Shown: positions 17,379 through 27,200 of the stretch, piece by piece
How the letters are laid out: every line of letters begins with the position of its first letter
Numbering within the stretch: position 1 is the stretch's first letter
Source: Bradyrhizobium sp. Ghvi
Lineage (GTDB): Bacteria > Pseudomonadota > Alphaproteobacteria > Rhizobiales > Xanthobacteraceae
Reading direction: 5' to 3'
DNA length: 64,000 nucleotides
Assembly: GCF_900115265.1 (NCBI RefSeq)
Contig: NZ_FOVU01000001.1
Span: 186,001-250,000, forward strand
Position numbers and translations under genes: made by a program
The notes under the pieces: model-generated
What the model saw: the letters and a program-made list of their open reading frames with translations, nothing else
Told to the model about the DNA's origin: nothing
Database searches by the model: none

Positions 17379-17460
17379 CTTGCATTTGTCGCGCAAAAAC
17401 GCGTGCCGCGGCATTGATCTTGCTCTCCTGGGCCTGCCATAGAACTGTCCGCAGGACATC

Positions 17461-18420
17461 ATGAGTTCCAACGCCTTCGAACAGACGCCCGAGCGGAACA
17501 GCGTCGCGCTGTTAACCCCGACCTATGAGCGCGATCTGTCGCTCTGCGCATTGCTTTGCGACAGCGTCGACCACCATGCCCGGTCGTTCTCCAAGCACTA
17601 TCTGCTGGTTCCTGATTCCGACCTCGCACTGTTCTCCCGCTTCGAAGGGCCGCAACGAACAGTCCTGCCGGCAAGCCAATTCCTGCCCCGATGGCTGCGG
17701 CCCCTGCCCGCCATCATCCGCCGTCAGCGGCGCCAGCATTGGTGGTCGCTTCGCGCCAGACCCGTGAGCGGCTGGCACATTCAGCAGATTCTCAAAATTG
17801 CATCGGCGGCAACGCTCCCGCATTCGCGCTTCTGCATTCTCGATTCGGACGTTGTGCTTTTCCGCGATTTTGATCTGGCGCGCTTTCAAGTTCCTCAACC
17901 GCTCCCATTGTACTGGGCACCGAAGGGCATCACGTCGGATCACGTCAGACATGCGCGATGGATCGAGACCACGCATCGTCTGCTCGGCCTGACGGCGCCC
18001 TCACTCCCCGCCGCAGACTTCATTGGTCACATCATATTTTGGGATCAACCGGCGGTCCGCCGCATGATCCGCAAGATCGAAAGTACCACCCGACGTGACT
18101 GGATCGAGGCCCTGTGCCGCACCCGGGAATTTTCCGAATATCTGCTGTACGGCTATTTCGTGCAGAACGAGGCGGACTTGTTCGCCATGCACACGCCCTC
18201 CTTGCAGACCGGCTGCATCAGCTATTGGGACGAGTTCAAGCTCGATAAGGCGGCACTCGTTCGTCTTCTCGGCACGGCCACCGCGGACGACTTCGCCTTT
18301 TCCGCGACTTCCTTTTCAGAAACGCCGGCGGCAACCATCCGCGAGGTCATCGACCAACAGCGGCCGCGGCCGCGCTCGCCCGTCGGGCTGCAAGGGCCAG
18401 CAGGACTTGACGTGCGATGA
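17461..18420 (+). CDS. DUF6492-like putative glycosyltransferase
   Basis: A 319-residue soluble protein resembling the DUF6492 group found in polysaccharide clusters. The N-terminus NSVALLTPTYERDLSLCALLCDSV looks like a GT-A nucleotide-binding beta-alpha unit. A DxD-like motif lies in FCILDSDVVLFRDFDL at about residues 121-136. A later segment has EYLLYGYFVQNEADLFAMH. The features suggest a glycosyltransferase, but no activity is known to me for the family. Its TGA overlaps the flippase ATG (ATGA), so it is co-translated with the Wzx-like gene. Confidence 0.72.
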   Translation: MSSNAFEQTPERNSVALLTPTYERDLSLCALLCDSVDHHARSFSKHYLLVPDSDLALFSRFEGPQRTVLPASQFLPRWLRPLPAIIRRQRRQHWWSLRARPVSGWHIQQILKIASAATLPHSRFCILDSDVVLFRDFDLARFQVPQPLPLYWAPKGITSDHVRHARWIETTHRLLGLTAPSLPAADFIGHIIFWDQPAVRRMIRKIESTTRRDWIEALCRTREFSEYLLYGYFVQNEADLFAMHTPSLQTGCISYWDEFKLDKAALVRLLGTATADDFAFSATSFSETPAATIREVIDQQRPRPRSPVGLQGPAGLDVR

Positions 18421-19913
18421 TGATCGGGCTGGCCAGCATCAATCTGACCGCCAACGCGCTGTCCGCGGCTCTTGGACTGCTGGGCGTTTTCGTTTTCACG
18501 CGGCTATTCGCCCCGCACGAATACGGCGTCTATCTTCTCGGCGTCGGGTTCGCGTCCGTCGTCAGCACTTTCCTGGCAGGCTGGTTCCGCAACTTGATCT
18601 TGAGCGAGCACGCGCGGGAAGACGGCCCCGATATTCGCGGTCTCGTTCTTCGAGGCTATATCCTGTGCTGCCTCATCGCGCCCGCCACCTATGGATTGGG
18701 ACTCCTCGTCGGCCTCGAGGCGGCGCCGACTGCCGCGGCGGTAGCGCTCGCCATCGCCATTGGCCTGTTCGAGCTTACGCAGGATCTGGCGCGTGCCCGC
18801 CTCCGCGCGCTCGAAGCGCTGAAGGGAACACTGGCTCGCGCCATATCGGCTCTCTGCCTCGGCGTGACGGTCGCCTTCGTCGCACCTGAAGGCGCTTTCC
18901 TGCTCAGCTCGGCGGCGCTCGCCTGCTGCGTTGCCGTGGTCGTGCAATGGTCGACGACCTGGCGCGGAAGCAGGAGCAAGTCCGATACGTCGATTCGATC
19001 CGTTGCGCTCCAGGGCCTGCCGCTCACGCTCTCGCTCACATTGCTTGCGGTGTCGAGCGTGACCGACCGCTTCATGATCGCGAATTTGATCGGGTCGGCG
19101 GATACCGGCAGGTACATTGCGGGGCTCGACCTCGTCCGGCAGACGTTGATGATGCCGGCGATGAGTGCCGCCGCCGCCTTCATTCCGATGGCCGTGCAAA
19201 TCAATTCCAGCCGGGGCCGCGACGCAGTACGGTCGCATCTGGCCGAATGCGTCGAGCTGCTGTTCGGGGTGACGTTGCCCGCGTGCCTCGGCTTCGCCGT
19301 GATCTCTGCGCATATTGCCAACGTGGTCTTTGGCGCTGATTTTCGGCAAGTTGCCGCGCAAACCATGCCCATTCTCGCCGTTGCGGTCGTCTTCCAGATT
19401 CTTACGCAACAGTACCTTCACGCCAGCTTTCTGCTGTCCCGGCGAAACAGCTTCTACCTGATCAACATCAGCGCGATCATCGCCGCCAACGTGGTGTTGT
19501 CCTATGTCTTCGTCAGTGAGTACGGCCCGCTCGGCGCCGCGTGGGCGAGACTTTGCGCCGATGCGTTCGGATTTGTCGTGGCGCTTGCACTCTCCAGGCG
19601 CGCGTTCCCCGTTCCGATCCCGATCGCCCGGCTGGCACTGGTCATGATCGCGGGCCTGCTGATGGCCTCGGTCGTCACAATGGCCGATGCAAGCCTACGT
19701 ATCTCCGATTTCGCGGCCTGCGTCACCTTGGTGACGGTGGGCCTGACGACTTATCTCGCCTTGTGCTGGCTGTTCGACATCTGCCACGCGCGTAGGCGGC
19801 TGCGAACCGGCCTGGCACTTGCTCGTTTGAAACTGGCAGACATCGCCGTGCAGTGGGATCTTCGAAGGAAGCGATCAATCGCGACAGCGACGCGGCGTCA
19901 TGTCGGGGAGTAA
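18417..19913 (+). CDS. Wzx-like polysaccharide flippase
   Basis: A 498-residue membrane protein of the MOP/Wzx family with about twelve to fourteen hydrophobic segments. It begins MIGLASINLTANALSAALGLLGVFVFTRLFAPHEYGVYLLGVGFA, the usual Wzx N-terminal pattern, and later has SVTDRFMIANLIGSADTGRYIAG, a conserved flippase loop. It should flip undecaprenyl-linked repeats to the periplasm. It overlaps the DUF6492-like gene by four bases and is followed by a 219-base gap and the co-polymerase gene. The C-terminal tail is short and basic. Confidence 0.9.
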   Translation: MMIGLASINLTANALSAALGLLGVFVFTRLFAPHEYGVYLLGVGFASVVSTFLAGWFRNLILSEHAREDGPDIRGLVLRGYILCCLIAPATYGLGLLVGLEAAPTAAAVALAIAIGLFELTQDLARARLRALEALKGTLARAISALCLGVTVAFVAPEGAFLLSSAALACCVAVVVQWSTTWRGSRSKSDTSIRSVALQGLPLTLSLTLLAVSSVTDRFMIANLIGSADTGRYIAGLDLVRQTLMMPAMSAAAAFIPMAVQINSSRGRDAVRSHLAECVELLFGVTLPACLGFAVISAHIANVVFGADFRQVAAQTMPILAVAVVFQILTQQYLHASFLLSRRNSFYLINISAIIAANVVLSYVFVSEYGPLGAAWARLCADAFGFVVALALSRRAFPVPIPIARLALVMIAGLLMASVVTMADASLRISDFAACVTLVTVGLTTYLALCWLFDICHARRRLRTGLALARLKLADIAVQWDLRRKRSIATATRRHVGE

Positions 19914-20049
19914 CGGTCGATTAACTTTTGCTGCAAGGCGCGACGTGGCTTGCGATGAGGCCGCGCGCAGCGCTCGACTTAAACGCTTTGTTTGCCATTT
20001 CGGTGAATAGTCCCTCAATGAGTATGGTTAATTTTCCCTGTTGCGTTGG

Positions 20050-20081
20050 TTACGCACCTATATTCCGGGTGCGAGGCGTAA
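20050..20081. promoter_or_regulatory. imperfect dyad upstream of co-polymerase gene
   Basis: TTACGCACC and GGTGCGAGGCGTAA form an imperfect inverted repeat 50-80 bases before the co-polymerase start. It lies in the 219-base gap after the flippase gene, where a separate promoter for the wzz-like/wecG-like/galE run is plausible. Confidence 0.35.
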
Positions 20082-20132
20082 AGCGAAGAGTAACCCCTCA
20101 GCCCGCGATCGTTGGAATGAAAGCTGGGGATT

Positions 20133-22412
20133 ATGCTTGACTACAACCAGCCGATAGAACGGGTCAGGTCGGCGGCCCCGCAGCGGAAATCCGAGGCCGG
20201 CTTCAACGTGCTGGAGCTCGTCAATTTGCTGTGGCGGCGCAAGATTGCGATCGCCTCTGCGGCGCTGATTGGCGCGAGCCTCGCCGTCACCGTCGGCAAG
20301 AGCCTGACGCCCCGTTACACCGCGACCGCCCAGCTTTATGTCGACCCGCGCGAGCTTCAGCTCGTCGATCGCGAGCTCACGCCGCGCGCGCAGGACGTCT
20401 CCGGCATGTCCATGGTGGTGGAGAGCCAGGCGCGCCTGATGACCTCCAACAGCGTGCTGTTGCAGGTGATCCAGCAGGCGGGGCTCGACAAGGATCCCGA
20501 ATTCGGCGGTAGCGACGGCAAGACCCTGACCTCGTCCCTGCTCGGCCTGATCGGCCTCCAGCCCCGCGCGCCCTCCGCTGCGGAGACCAAGGAGGTGCAG
20601 CTCGCCGCTCTCGACGCGCTGAACAAGCACATCACTATCCGCAAGACAGAGAAGAGCTTCATCGTCGACGTCGAGGTCTGGTCGATTGATCCGGCGAAGG
20701 CGGCGATGCTCGCCAATACCCTGACCAACGTCTATCTCACGGAATCCCGCAACTCCCAGGCGTTGGCGGCGCGGCGCGCCACCAGCGAATTGTCGGGTCG
20801 TCTGAAGGAGCTGCGCGAGCGGCTACGCAATGCCGAGACCGCGCTTGCCACCTACAAGGCCCAGAACAATTTCGTCGGCACCCAGGACGCGCTGATCTCC
20901 GATCAGCAGCTCTCCTCCAGCAACCAGCGGCTGTCCGCGGCCCGCGCGGCGACGATGGACGCGCAGGCGCGGCTGGACCAGATCGAGGCGAACAAACGGA
21001 GCGCGGCGGATGCAGGCGCGATTCCCGAAGCGCTGCAATCGCCGACGATCGCAAACCTGCGCGCCCAATATGCCGACGCCCGCAAGAAATATGCGGAGCA
21101 GACCGCCGAGCTCGGCCCGCGGCACCCCGCCCTGCGCCAGACCGAAAAGCAGGTCGAGGATCTCAAGCGCACCATCAACGAGGAGATCGAACGCTTCGCG
21201 CTTTCAGCCAAGAACGATTTGACCCGCGCCCGCGACTACGAGGCCTCTCTCAACCGCGCGCTCGAAGCGCAGAAGCGGCAGAGCGTGCAGCTCAGCCAGG
21301 CCGCCGTACGCCTGCGCGAGCTCGAGCGTGAGGCCGACGCCAGCCGCGAGGTCTACCAATCGTTCCTCAAGCGCTCGCGCGAGACCGAGGAGCAGGAGAC
21401 GCTGAACACCTCGGCCGCACGCGTCATCGGCGAGGCTACGGTGCCGCAGCGGCGCTCGTTCCCGCCGACAATGGGCCTGTTTGCGATGATCGGCTTCGGC
21501 TTCGGCGCGCTGGCTGCCGCCTGCTGGTTTGTCGCAGCCGAGCATCTGTTCAACGGCACGAACGCGCCCGAGCCCGACCGCCGCGAACGCACACCGGTGC
21601 CTGAGGTTTCGAAACCCCTGGGGGAAGCTGCCGCACCACCACCGGGGCTTACGCTGGTGGAGAAACCGCTGATCGCCCGCCTCCAGGAGGCGGACGTGAT
21701 CCGCACGCTCGGCGCCATTCTTGCCACCGGCGACGGCGTCGACCTGACGCGGATCGATTGGCCGACGCTGCGCCCCGGATTCCCGCTGACGACGCTGCTC
21801 AACGCCTTGCGCGACATGCGCGCGGCGATGGCCCGCCGCGCCGGCGGCACGACCATGCCGGTGATGGCCCTGGTCGGCGCCGGCGACACCACCGGACGCA
21901 GCGTGACCGCGCTGAATTTCGCGCTCGCAGCCGCGCGTGACGGCAGCCGCGTCCTGATGATCGATGCCGATCATCAGGCGCACACGCTCTCCAACAAGGT
22001 CAATCGTCCGGGCAAGACCGAGCCGGGCAAGCTTGGCTGGCTCTCGATCGGCAGCAAGGCCGCGCGCGAGATCAAGACCGTCAATGGCATCTCGGTACTG
22101 CCGACGATCGAGAACGACGCCGACAAGGCCGCAGACGCCGTCCGCAAGGCGATCGCGCAGGCGCGCTCGGCCGGCGGCTACGACGTCGCTATTCTCGACG
22201 GCCCCGCGATGCCGCTTTCCGCCGCCGGTCGTAAGCTGCTCGATAGCGTCGATGCGCTGGTGGCGGTGCTGCCGACCAGCCTCGACATCAACGACAGCAT
22301 GGAAAAGATTCTGAGCGCGCTCGGCGGTGCCGAATGCAAGCTCGTTGGCGTCGTGCTCGACGAGCTCACTCCCGCACCCCAACCGCGCCAGCGAGGCAAA
22401 CAATATGCTTGA
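20133..22412 (+). CDS. Wzz/Wzc-like polysaccharide co-polymerase with degenerate kinase domain
   Basis: A 759-residue PCP-2a-type protein that should control chain length and export with Wzy. The N-terminal Wzz domain has a first membrane helix at about 37-58. A long periplasmic coiled-coil region follows (about 200-420), then a Pro-containing second helix (PTMGLFAMIGFGFGALAAACWF, about 447-470). The cytoplasmic part resembles BY-kinases: VLMIDAD and VAILDGP match Walker A' and B. The Walker A equivalent reads GAGDTTGRS at 582-590, with Arg in place of the catalytic Lys, and there is only one C-terminal Tyr. It is therefore probably not an active tyrosine kinase. It overlaps the WecG-like gene by 8 bases. 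Confidence 0.88.
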   Translation: MLDYNQPIERVRSAAPQRKSEAGFNVLELVNLLWRRKIAIASAALIGASLAVTVGKSLTPRYTATAQLYVDPRELQLVDRELTPRAQDVSGMSMVVESQARLMTSNSVLLQVIQQAGLDKDPEFGGSDGKTLTSSLLGLIGLQPRAPSAAETKEVQLAALDALNKHITIRKTEKSFIVDVEVWSIDPAKAAMLANTLTNVYLTESRNSQALAARRATSELSGRLKELRERLRNAETALATYKAQNNFVGTQDALISDQQLSSSNQRLSAARAATMDAQARLDQIEANKRSAADAGAIPEALQSPTIANLRAQYADARKKYAEQTAELGPRHPALRQTEKQVEDLKRTINEEIERFALSAKNDLTRARDYEASLNRALEAQKRQSVQLSQAAVRLRELEREADASREVYQSFLKRSRETEEQETLNTSAARVIGEATVPQRRSFPPTMGLFAMIGFGFGALAAACWFVAAEHLFNGTNAPEPDRRERTPVPEVSKPLGEAAAPPPGLTLVEKPLIARLQEADVIRTLGAILATGDGVDLTRIDWPTLRPGFPLTTLLNALRDMRAAMARRAGGTTMPVMALVGAGDTTGRSVTALNFALAAARDGSRVLMIDADHQAHTLSNKVNRPGKTEPGKLGWLSIGSKAAREIKTVNGISVLPTIENDADKAADAVRKAIAQARSAGGYDVAILDGPAMPLSAAGRKLLDSVDALVAVLPTSLDINDSMEKILSALGGAECKLVGVVLDELTPAPQPRQRGKQYA

Positions 22413-23211
22413 GCGCCGCGTCAATATTGAAGGCCGGGCCGCAACCGCCGAGGTGCCACGGATCACCGTCGGCGGCCTTCGCATGGCCGCACTCGACCTG
22501 GAAGCCACCGCCAACTTCATGATCGAGGCGACCGATCAAAGTCACCGCATCGGGCGGCCCCTGTACCTGACCTCGGCCAACGGCGAGGTGCTGGCGCGCT
22601 GCTCGACGGAGCCGCAGACCGAACGCCTGTTCCGCGTCGCCGATCTGATCAATGCCGATGGCCAGCCGCTGGTGACGGCCTCGAAGCTTCAATCCTGGTT
22701 TCCGCTGCCGGAGCGCGTTGCTACCACGGACCTGTTCCATGTCGTCGCGCGCAAGGCGGAAGCCGCCGGCCGCACGTTCTACATGTTCGGCGCCAGCGAG
22801 AAAGAGAACGAAGCGGCGGTCAAACGCGTTCAGAACCTGTATCCGAAGCTCAGGATCGTCGGGCACAGCCATGGCTATCTTCGTGGCGAGGCGTTGCGCG
22901 CCAAGGTCGAGGAGATCAACGCTCTCGCACCCGATTTCCTGTGGGTCGCGCTCGGCGTGCCCAACGAGCAGGCTTTCGTCGAACAATACACACCGCAGCT
23001 GACCAATGTCGGCGTCATCAAAACGTCAGGCGGCCTGTTCAACTTCCTGTCGGGCACCCGCTCTCGCGCGCCGCAATGGATGCAGAAGATCGGGCTCGAA
23101 TGGGCCTGGCGCACCTGGCTCGAGCCGCGCCGCCTGTTCTGGCGCTATTTGACCACCAACCCCCGCGCGATCTATCTTCTCTTCAGCCGCAACCGGCCCC
23201 TGAATCGCTGA
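22405..23211 (+). CDS. WecG/TagA/CpsF family glycosyltransferase (GT26)
   Basis: A 268-residue GT26 enzyme; relatives include WecG, TagA and Caulobacter HfsJ, which add the second sugar to lipid-linked intermediates. Family motifs are LTSANGEVLARC, RVADLINADGQPLV, FYMFGASEKENEAAVKRV, LWVALGVPNEQAF and GLFNFLSGTRSRAPQWMQKIGLEWAWR. The ending is hydrophobic and basic and may be peripheral to the membrane. ATG 22405 is chosen because it overlaps the previous stop by 8 bases; the open frame extends to 22327 inside the co-polymerase gene. galE follows after 17 bases. Confidence 0.92.
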   Translation: MLERRVNIEGRAATAEVPRITVGGLRMAALDLEATANFMIEATDQSHRIGRPLYLTSANGEVLARCSTEPQTERLFRVADLINADGQPLVTASKLQSWFPLPERVATTDLFHVVARKAEAAGRTFYMFGASEKENEAAVKRVQNLYPKLRIVGHSHGYLRGEALRAKVEEINALAPDFLWVALGVPNEQAFVEQYTPQLTNVGVIKTSGGLFNFLSGTRSRAPQWMQKIGLEWAWRTWLEPRRLFWRYLTTNPRAIYLLFSRNRPLNR

Positions 23212-23228
23212 AAGAGTAGAAAATCGAC

Positions 23229-24221
23229 ATGACCGATCGACCGACAGTCCTCGTCACAGGGGGCGCGGGCTATATTGGCTCGCATGCCTGCCGCGCCCTG
23301 ACCGCTGCCGGCTATCAGCCCGTCGTTTATGACAATCTCTCGACAGGTCATCGCAATTTTGTGTCGGGGGAACTTGTCACGGGCGATCTGCTCGACGGCG
23401 CAGCGCTGGCGCGCGCCTTTACCGAGCACAAAGTCGCGGCCGTGATGCATTTCGCGGCAGCAAGCCTCGTCGGCGAGTCCATGACCGACCCGCAGAAATA
23501 TTACATCAACAATGTCCAGGGCACATTGTCGCTGCTGCAGGCGATGCGCAACGCAGGCTGTCGTCACATCGTGTTCTCTTCGACCGGCGCCGTCTACGGC
23601 AACGCCGATTCCAAGGCACTGCCGGAAGATTTTCCCTGCACACCGATCAACCCCTACGGGGCTTCGAAGTGGATGATCGAGCGCATGCTCGCCGACTACC
23701 GCACCGCTTACGGCTTCGGTGCGTTCTGTCTGCGCTATTTCAATGCCAGTGGCGCCGATCCGGCCGGCGGCATCGGCGAATTGCGCGACAACGAGACCCA
23801 TCTCATTCCGCGCGCCATGATGGCGTTGCAAGGCCATGCCGATTTCGCCGTGTTCGGCGACGATTACGACACCCCCGACGGCACCGCGATCCGTGACTAC
23901 ATCCACGTCACCGACCTCGCCGCAGCGCATGTCGCGGCGTTGAAGCTGCTGGAAACAGGGCACGCCGGCGGCAGCTTCAATCTCGGGACCGGTTCAGGCT
24001 TCTCGGTGCGCGAGATCCTCAACGCCATCAGGCAGGAGACCGGGCGCGAGGTGCCGCACACCGTCAAGCCGCGCCGCGCCGGCGATCCGACCTATCTCGT
24101 CGCCGACGCCTCCGCCGCGCGAAAGGTTCTCAACTTCGTGCCGCGCCATTCCGACCTGCCGACCGTGATCAGGACCGCCTGGGCCTGGCATCAAAAGGCG
24201 CATCCGCTCAAGGTCCGTTAG
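23229..24221 (+). CDS. galE: UDP-glucose 4-epimerase
   Basis: A 330-residue extended SDR that interconverts UDP-glucose and UDP-galactose (or their N-acetyl forms), supplying galactose-type donors to the locus. The NAD site TGGAGYIGSH is at residues 10-19, Ser/Thr in FSSTGAVYG at about 116-124, and the catalytic pair Y143-x3-K147 in PYGASKWMIERML. Length matches GalE/ExoB. It is the last gene of the plus-strand polysaccharide run and is convergent with the GAF-GGDEF-EAL gene 31 bases away. Confidence 0.95.
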   Translation: MTDRPTVLVTGGAGYIGSHACRALTAAGYQPVVYDNLSTGHRNFVSGELVTGDLLDGAALARAFTEHKVAAVMHFAAASLVGESMTDPQKYYINNVQGTLSLLQAMRNAGCRHIVFSSTGAVYGNADSKALPEDFPCTPINPYGASKWMIERMLADYRTAYGFGAFCLRYFNASGADPAGGIGELRDNETHLIPRAMMALQGHADFAVFGDDYDTPDGTAIRDYIHVTDLAAAHVAALKLLETGHAGGSFNLGTGSGFSVREILNAIRQETGREVPHTVKPRRAGDPTYLVADASAARKVLNFVPRHSDLPTVIRTAWAWHQKAHPLKVR

Positions 24222-24252
24222 GACAAAGTCACGTCCCGCCCGACAGACGCGA

Positions 24253-27200
24253 TCAAACGACCGCGCGTTTCAGCCGTAGCGCGACGGCCTCCACCAGGGC
24301 CGGGTCCGTCTCCGGCTGGAGCGGCGGCGCGATGGGCAGGATCATCGGCCGCAGCAACTCGGCCATCTCCTTTGCCGGCAGCGGCCTGGAGATCAGGAAG
24401 CCCTGCATCTCGTCACAGCCGTGGGTGCGCAGGAATGCCTCCTGCTCGGCGTTCTCGACGCCCTCGGCGACCACGGTCATGCCGAGCGCCTTGCCCATGC
24501 TGATGATCGCCTGTGCGATCGCCTGGTCCTCCGAATCCTGCGGCAGGTCGCGCACGAAGGAGCGGTCGATCTTGATGGTGTCGATCGGAAAATGCTTCAT
24601 CAGCGACATCGACGAATAACCGGTGCCGAAATCGTCGATGGCCAGGCGGATGCCGCGGCTCTGGATGGCGTCGAGCACCTTCAGTGCGCGACCAACATTG
24701 CGCATCATCATGCTCTCGGTCACTTCGAGCTGGAGCAGGACCGGTGACATGCCGGAAGCTGCCAAGGCCTCGTCGACGTCCTGCAACAGGTGCTCGTCGG
24801 CAAACTGCCGTGGGGACAGATTGACCGCCATCGACAGCGGCAGCAGGCCGCGGCGCTGCCAGGCCATGGCCTGCGCGCAGGCCTCTTTCAACACCCAGCG
24901 ACCGATCGGCACGATCAGGCCCGTTTCCTCCGCAAGCGGAATGAATTGCGCCGGCGAGACGTTGCCGAGATCGGGATGGGTCCAGCGCAACAGCGCTTCC
25001 ACGCCGGTGATCTGGCCGCTCGCCATGTCGACCTTGGGCTGGTAGTTCAAGGAGAATTGCTCGCGCTCGAGTGCCCGCCGCAGCGCGCTCTCGAGCGACA
25101 GCCGCTCGATCGATTGCGTCTTCACTTCCTTGGAGAAGAAGCGATAGCCGTTCTTGCCGTCTTCCTTGGCGAGATACATCGCCATATCGGCGTTCTTGGT
25201 CAGCGTCTGCGCATCGGCACCGTTGGCCGGATACATCGCAATGCCGATCGAGGCCGTGGTGTGGCATTCGTGGCCAGCGAGCTCCATGGGCTGGGCGAGC
25301 GCCGAGAGCAACTCGCCAGCGATGCGCTGAACGTCGTCGATCTCACCGCACTGATGGAGGATCACGACGAACTCGTCGCCGCCGAGGCGCGCCACCACGT
25401 CGCTGGCACGCAGAGCGTTGCGCAGGCGAGCGGCGACCTCGAGCAGCAGCAGATCGCCCGCTTCGTGGCCCAGCGAATCGTTGATGACCTTGAAGCGATC
25501 GAGGTCGATGAACAGCACCGCAAAGCGGTAATCGTCGCGCTGTGCCATGCCGATCGCCTCGCGCAGCAGGCTGTTGAAGGTCTCGCGATTCGGCAGGCTG
25601 GTCAGGCTGTCGTGGCATGCGAGATACTCGATGCGCTCGTCGGCCTCGTTCTTCTCGTCCGCCCGATCGAAATTCTCCATGGCGAACGCGACGTTGTCGG
25701 CAAGGCGCTGCAACAGTTCGACGAATTCACTGGTGAAGATGTCCTTTTCCGTCGACATATAGATCATGACGCCGACAGGTTGATCGTGCACGATCAGCGG
25801 GAACGCCGCACCGGCCCGGGCGCGGTCACCGCGAACGATGGCGTGAAAGGCGCTGACGCGCGAGTCATTGAGATAGTCATTGCTGATGCAGGGTTGCCGG
25901 GTCCGGAACGCCGTGCCGGCCATCCCGCGCCCCTCGGGGCGCTCGGGATCGACCGAAAGGCGGACGGTGCGAGTGGTGTTGGACGACGGTCCGGCGCTGG
26001 CGACGATCTCGATCTGATCGCTGTCGGCGCTCGCGAGTGCGATGGTGGTCGATGTGAACTTGGCGCCGTTCGATGCGGCGAGGCAGACGAGGTCGAACAG
26101 CTCGGCGCGCGATTTCGCGCGCATGATCGCCTCGTTGGTCGCGCTCAACGCGGCGAACATGCGCGTCAGGCGCTCTTTCTGCGCCTCGGTGCGGGCCTTT
26201 TCGTCGGCGCGATCGAAATTGTCGAGCGCGAAGGAAACATTCTCGGCGAGCCGCCCGAGCAGCTGGACCAAGTCGGGCGTGAACGTGTTCTGTTCGGGCG
26301 CAAGAAAAAGCAGGATGCCGATTGGCTGCTGACCTGCTCTCAGGAGCGGAAAGCTGGCGGCCGCCCGCGTCCCATCCTCGATCGCCTTTGCCCGCCAGTA
26401 GGCAGACCTCGGCTCGCTCAGATAGTCGTTCATGACGCAGGGCCGACAGGTCCGAACCGAGGTGCCGATGATGCCCTGGCCCTCGGGATGGTCGGCGGAA
26501 ATCACACAGGTCCGCCCGACCATCCGGCCTTGCATGCGTCCCTTCGCCGCGACGACGCGAAGGAGCTCGCTATCCTCGTCGATAATGCCGATGGTCGCCG
26601 AAGCGAACACGTCGCCAAGGACGGCGGCGCGGCACGCGGCCTCGAACAGCTCTTCGCGCGACTTGGCGCGCATGATGGCTTCATTGGTCGCGCTCAGCGC
26701 CTCGAACATTCCGCTCAGGCGATTACGCAGCCTGTCGGCCTGCGCCTTTTCCTGCGCCCGGTCGAAATTTTCCAGCGCGAAGGCGACATTGGCCTGGAGC
26801 TTGCGCAGCAACTCGACCAGCTCAGGCGTGAAAGTGCCGCGCTCCGGAGAGTTGAACAAGAACACGCCTTCGAGGCGATCGCCGTTGAGCAGCGGCAGCG
26901 CCGCGGAAGACGCGATGCCGTTGCGGCGCGCGCTGGCGTGCCAGGGCGCGATGCGGCCGTCGGCGAGCACGTCGTTGCTGACGGCGGGCTGGCGCGTGCG
27001 GAATGCGCTGCCGGTCAACCCGCGCCCTTCCGGCACCTCGGACGAGATGGAAAACTTGAAATTGCGGACCTGGTCCGCATTCGGTCCGTAGCTGGCAACA
27101 ATGCGCAACAGCCCGGCGTCATGATCGACCAGCGCAATGCTGGCAGAGGTGAACTTGGCGCCTTTCGCCGTCGCTTCGCAGACCAGCTCGAACAGCTCGG

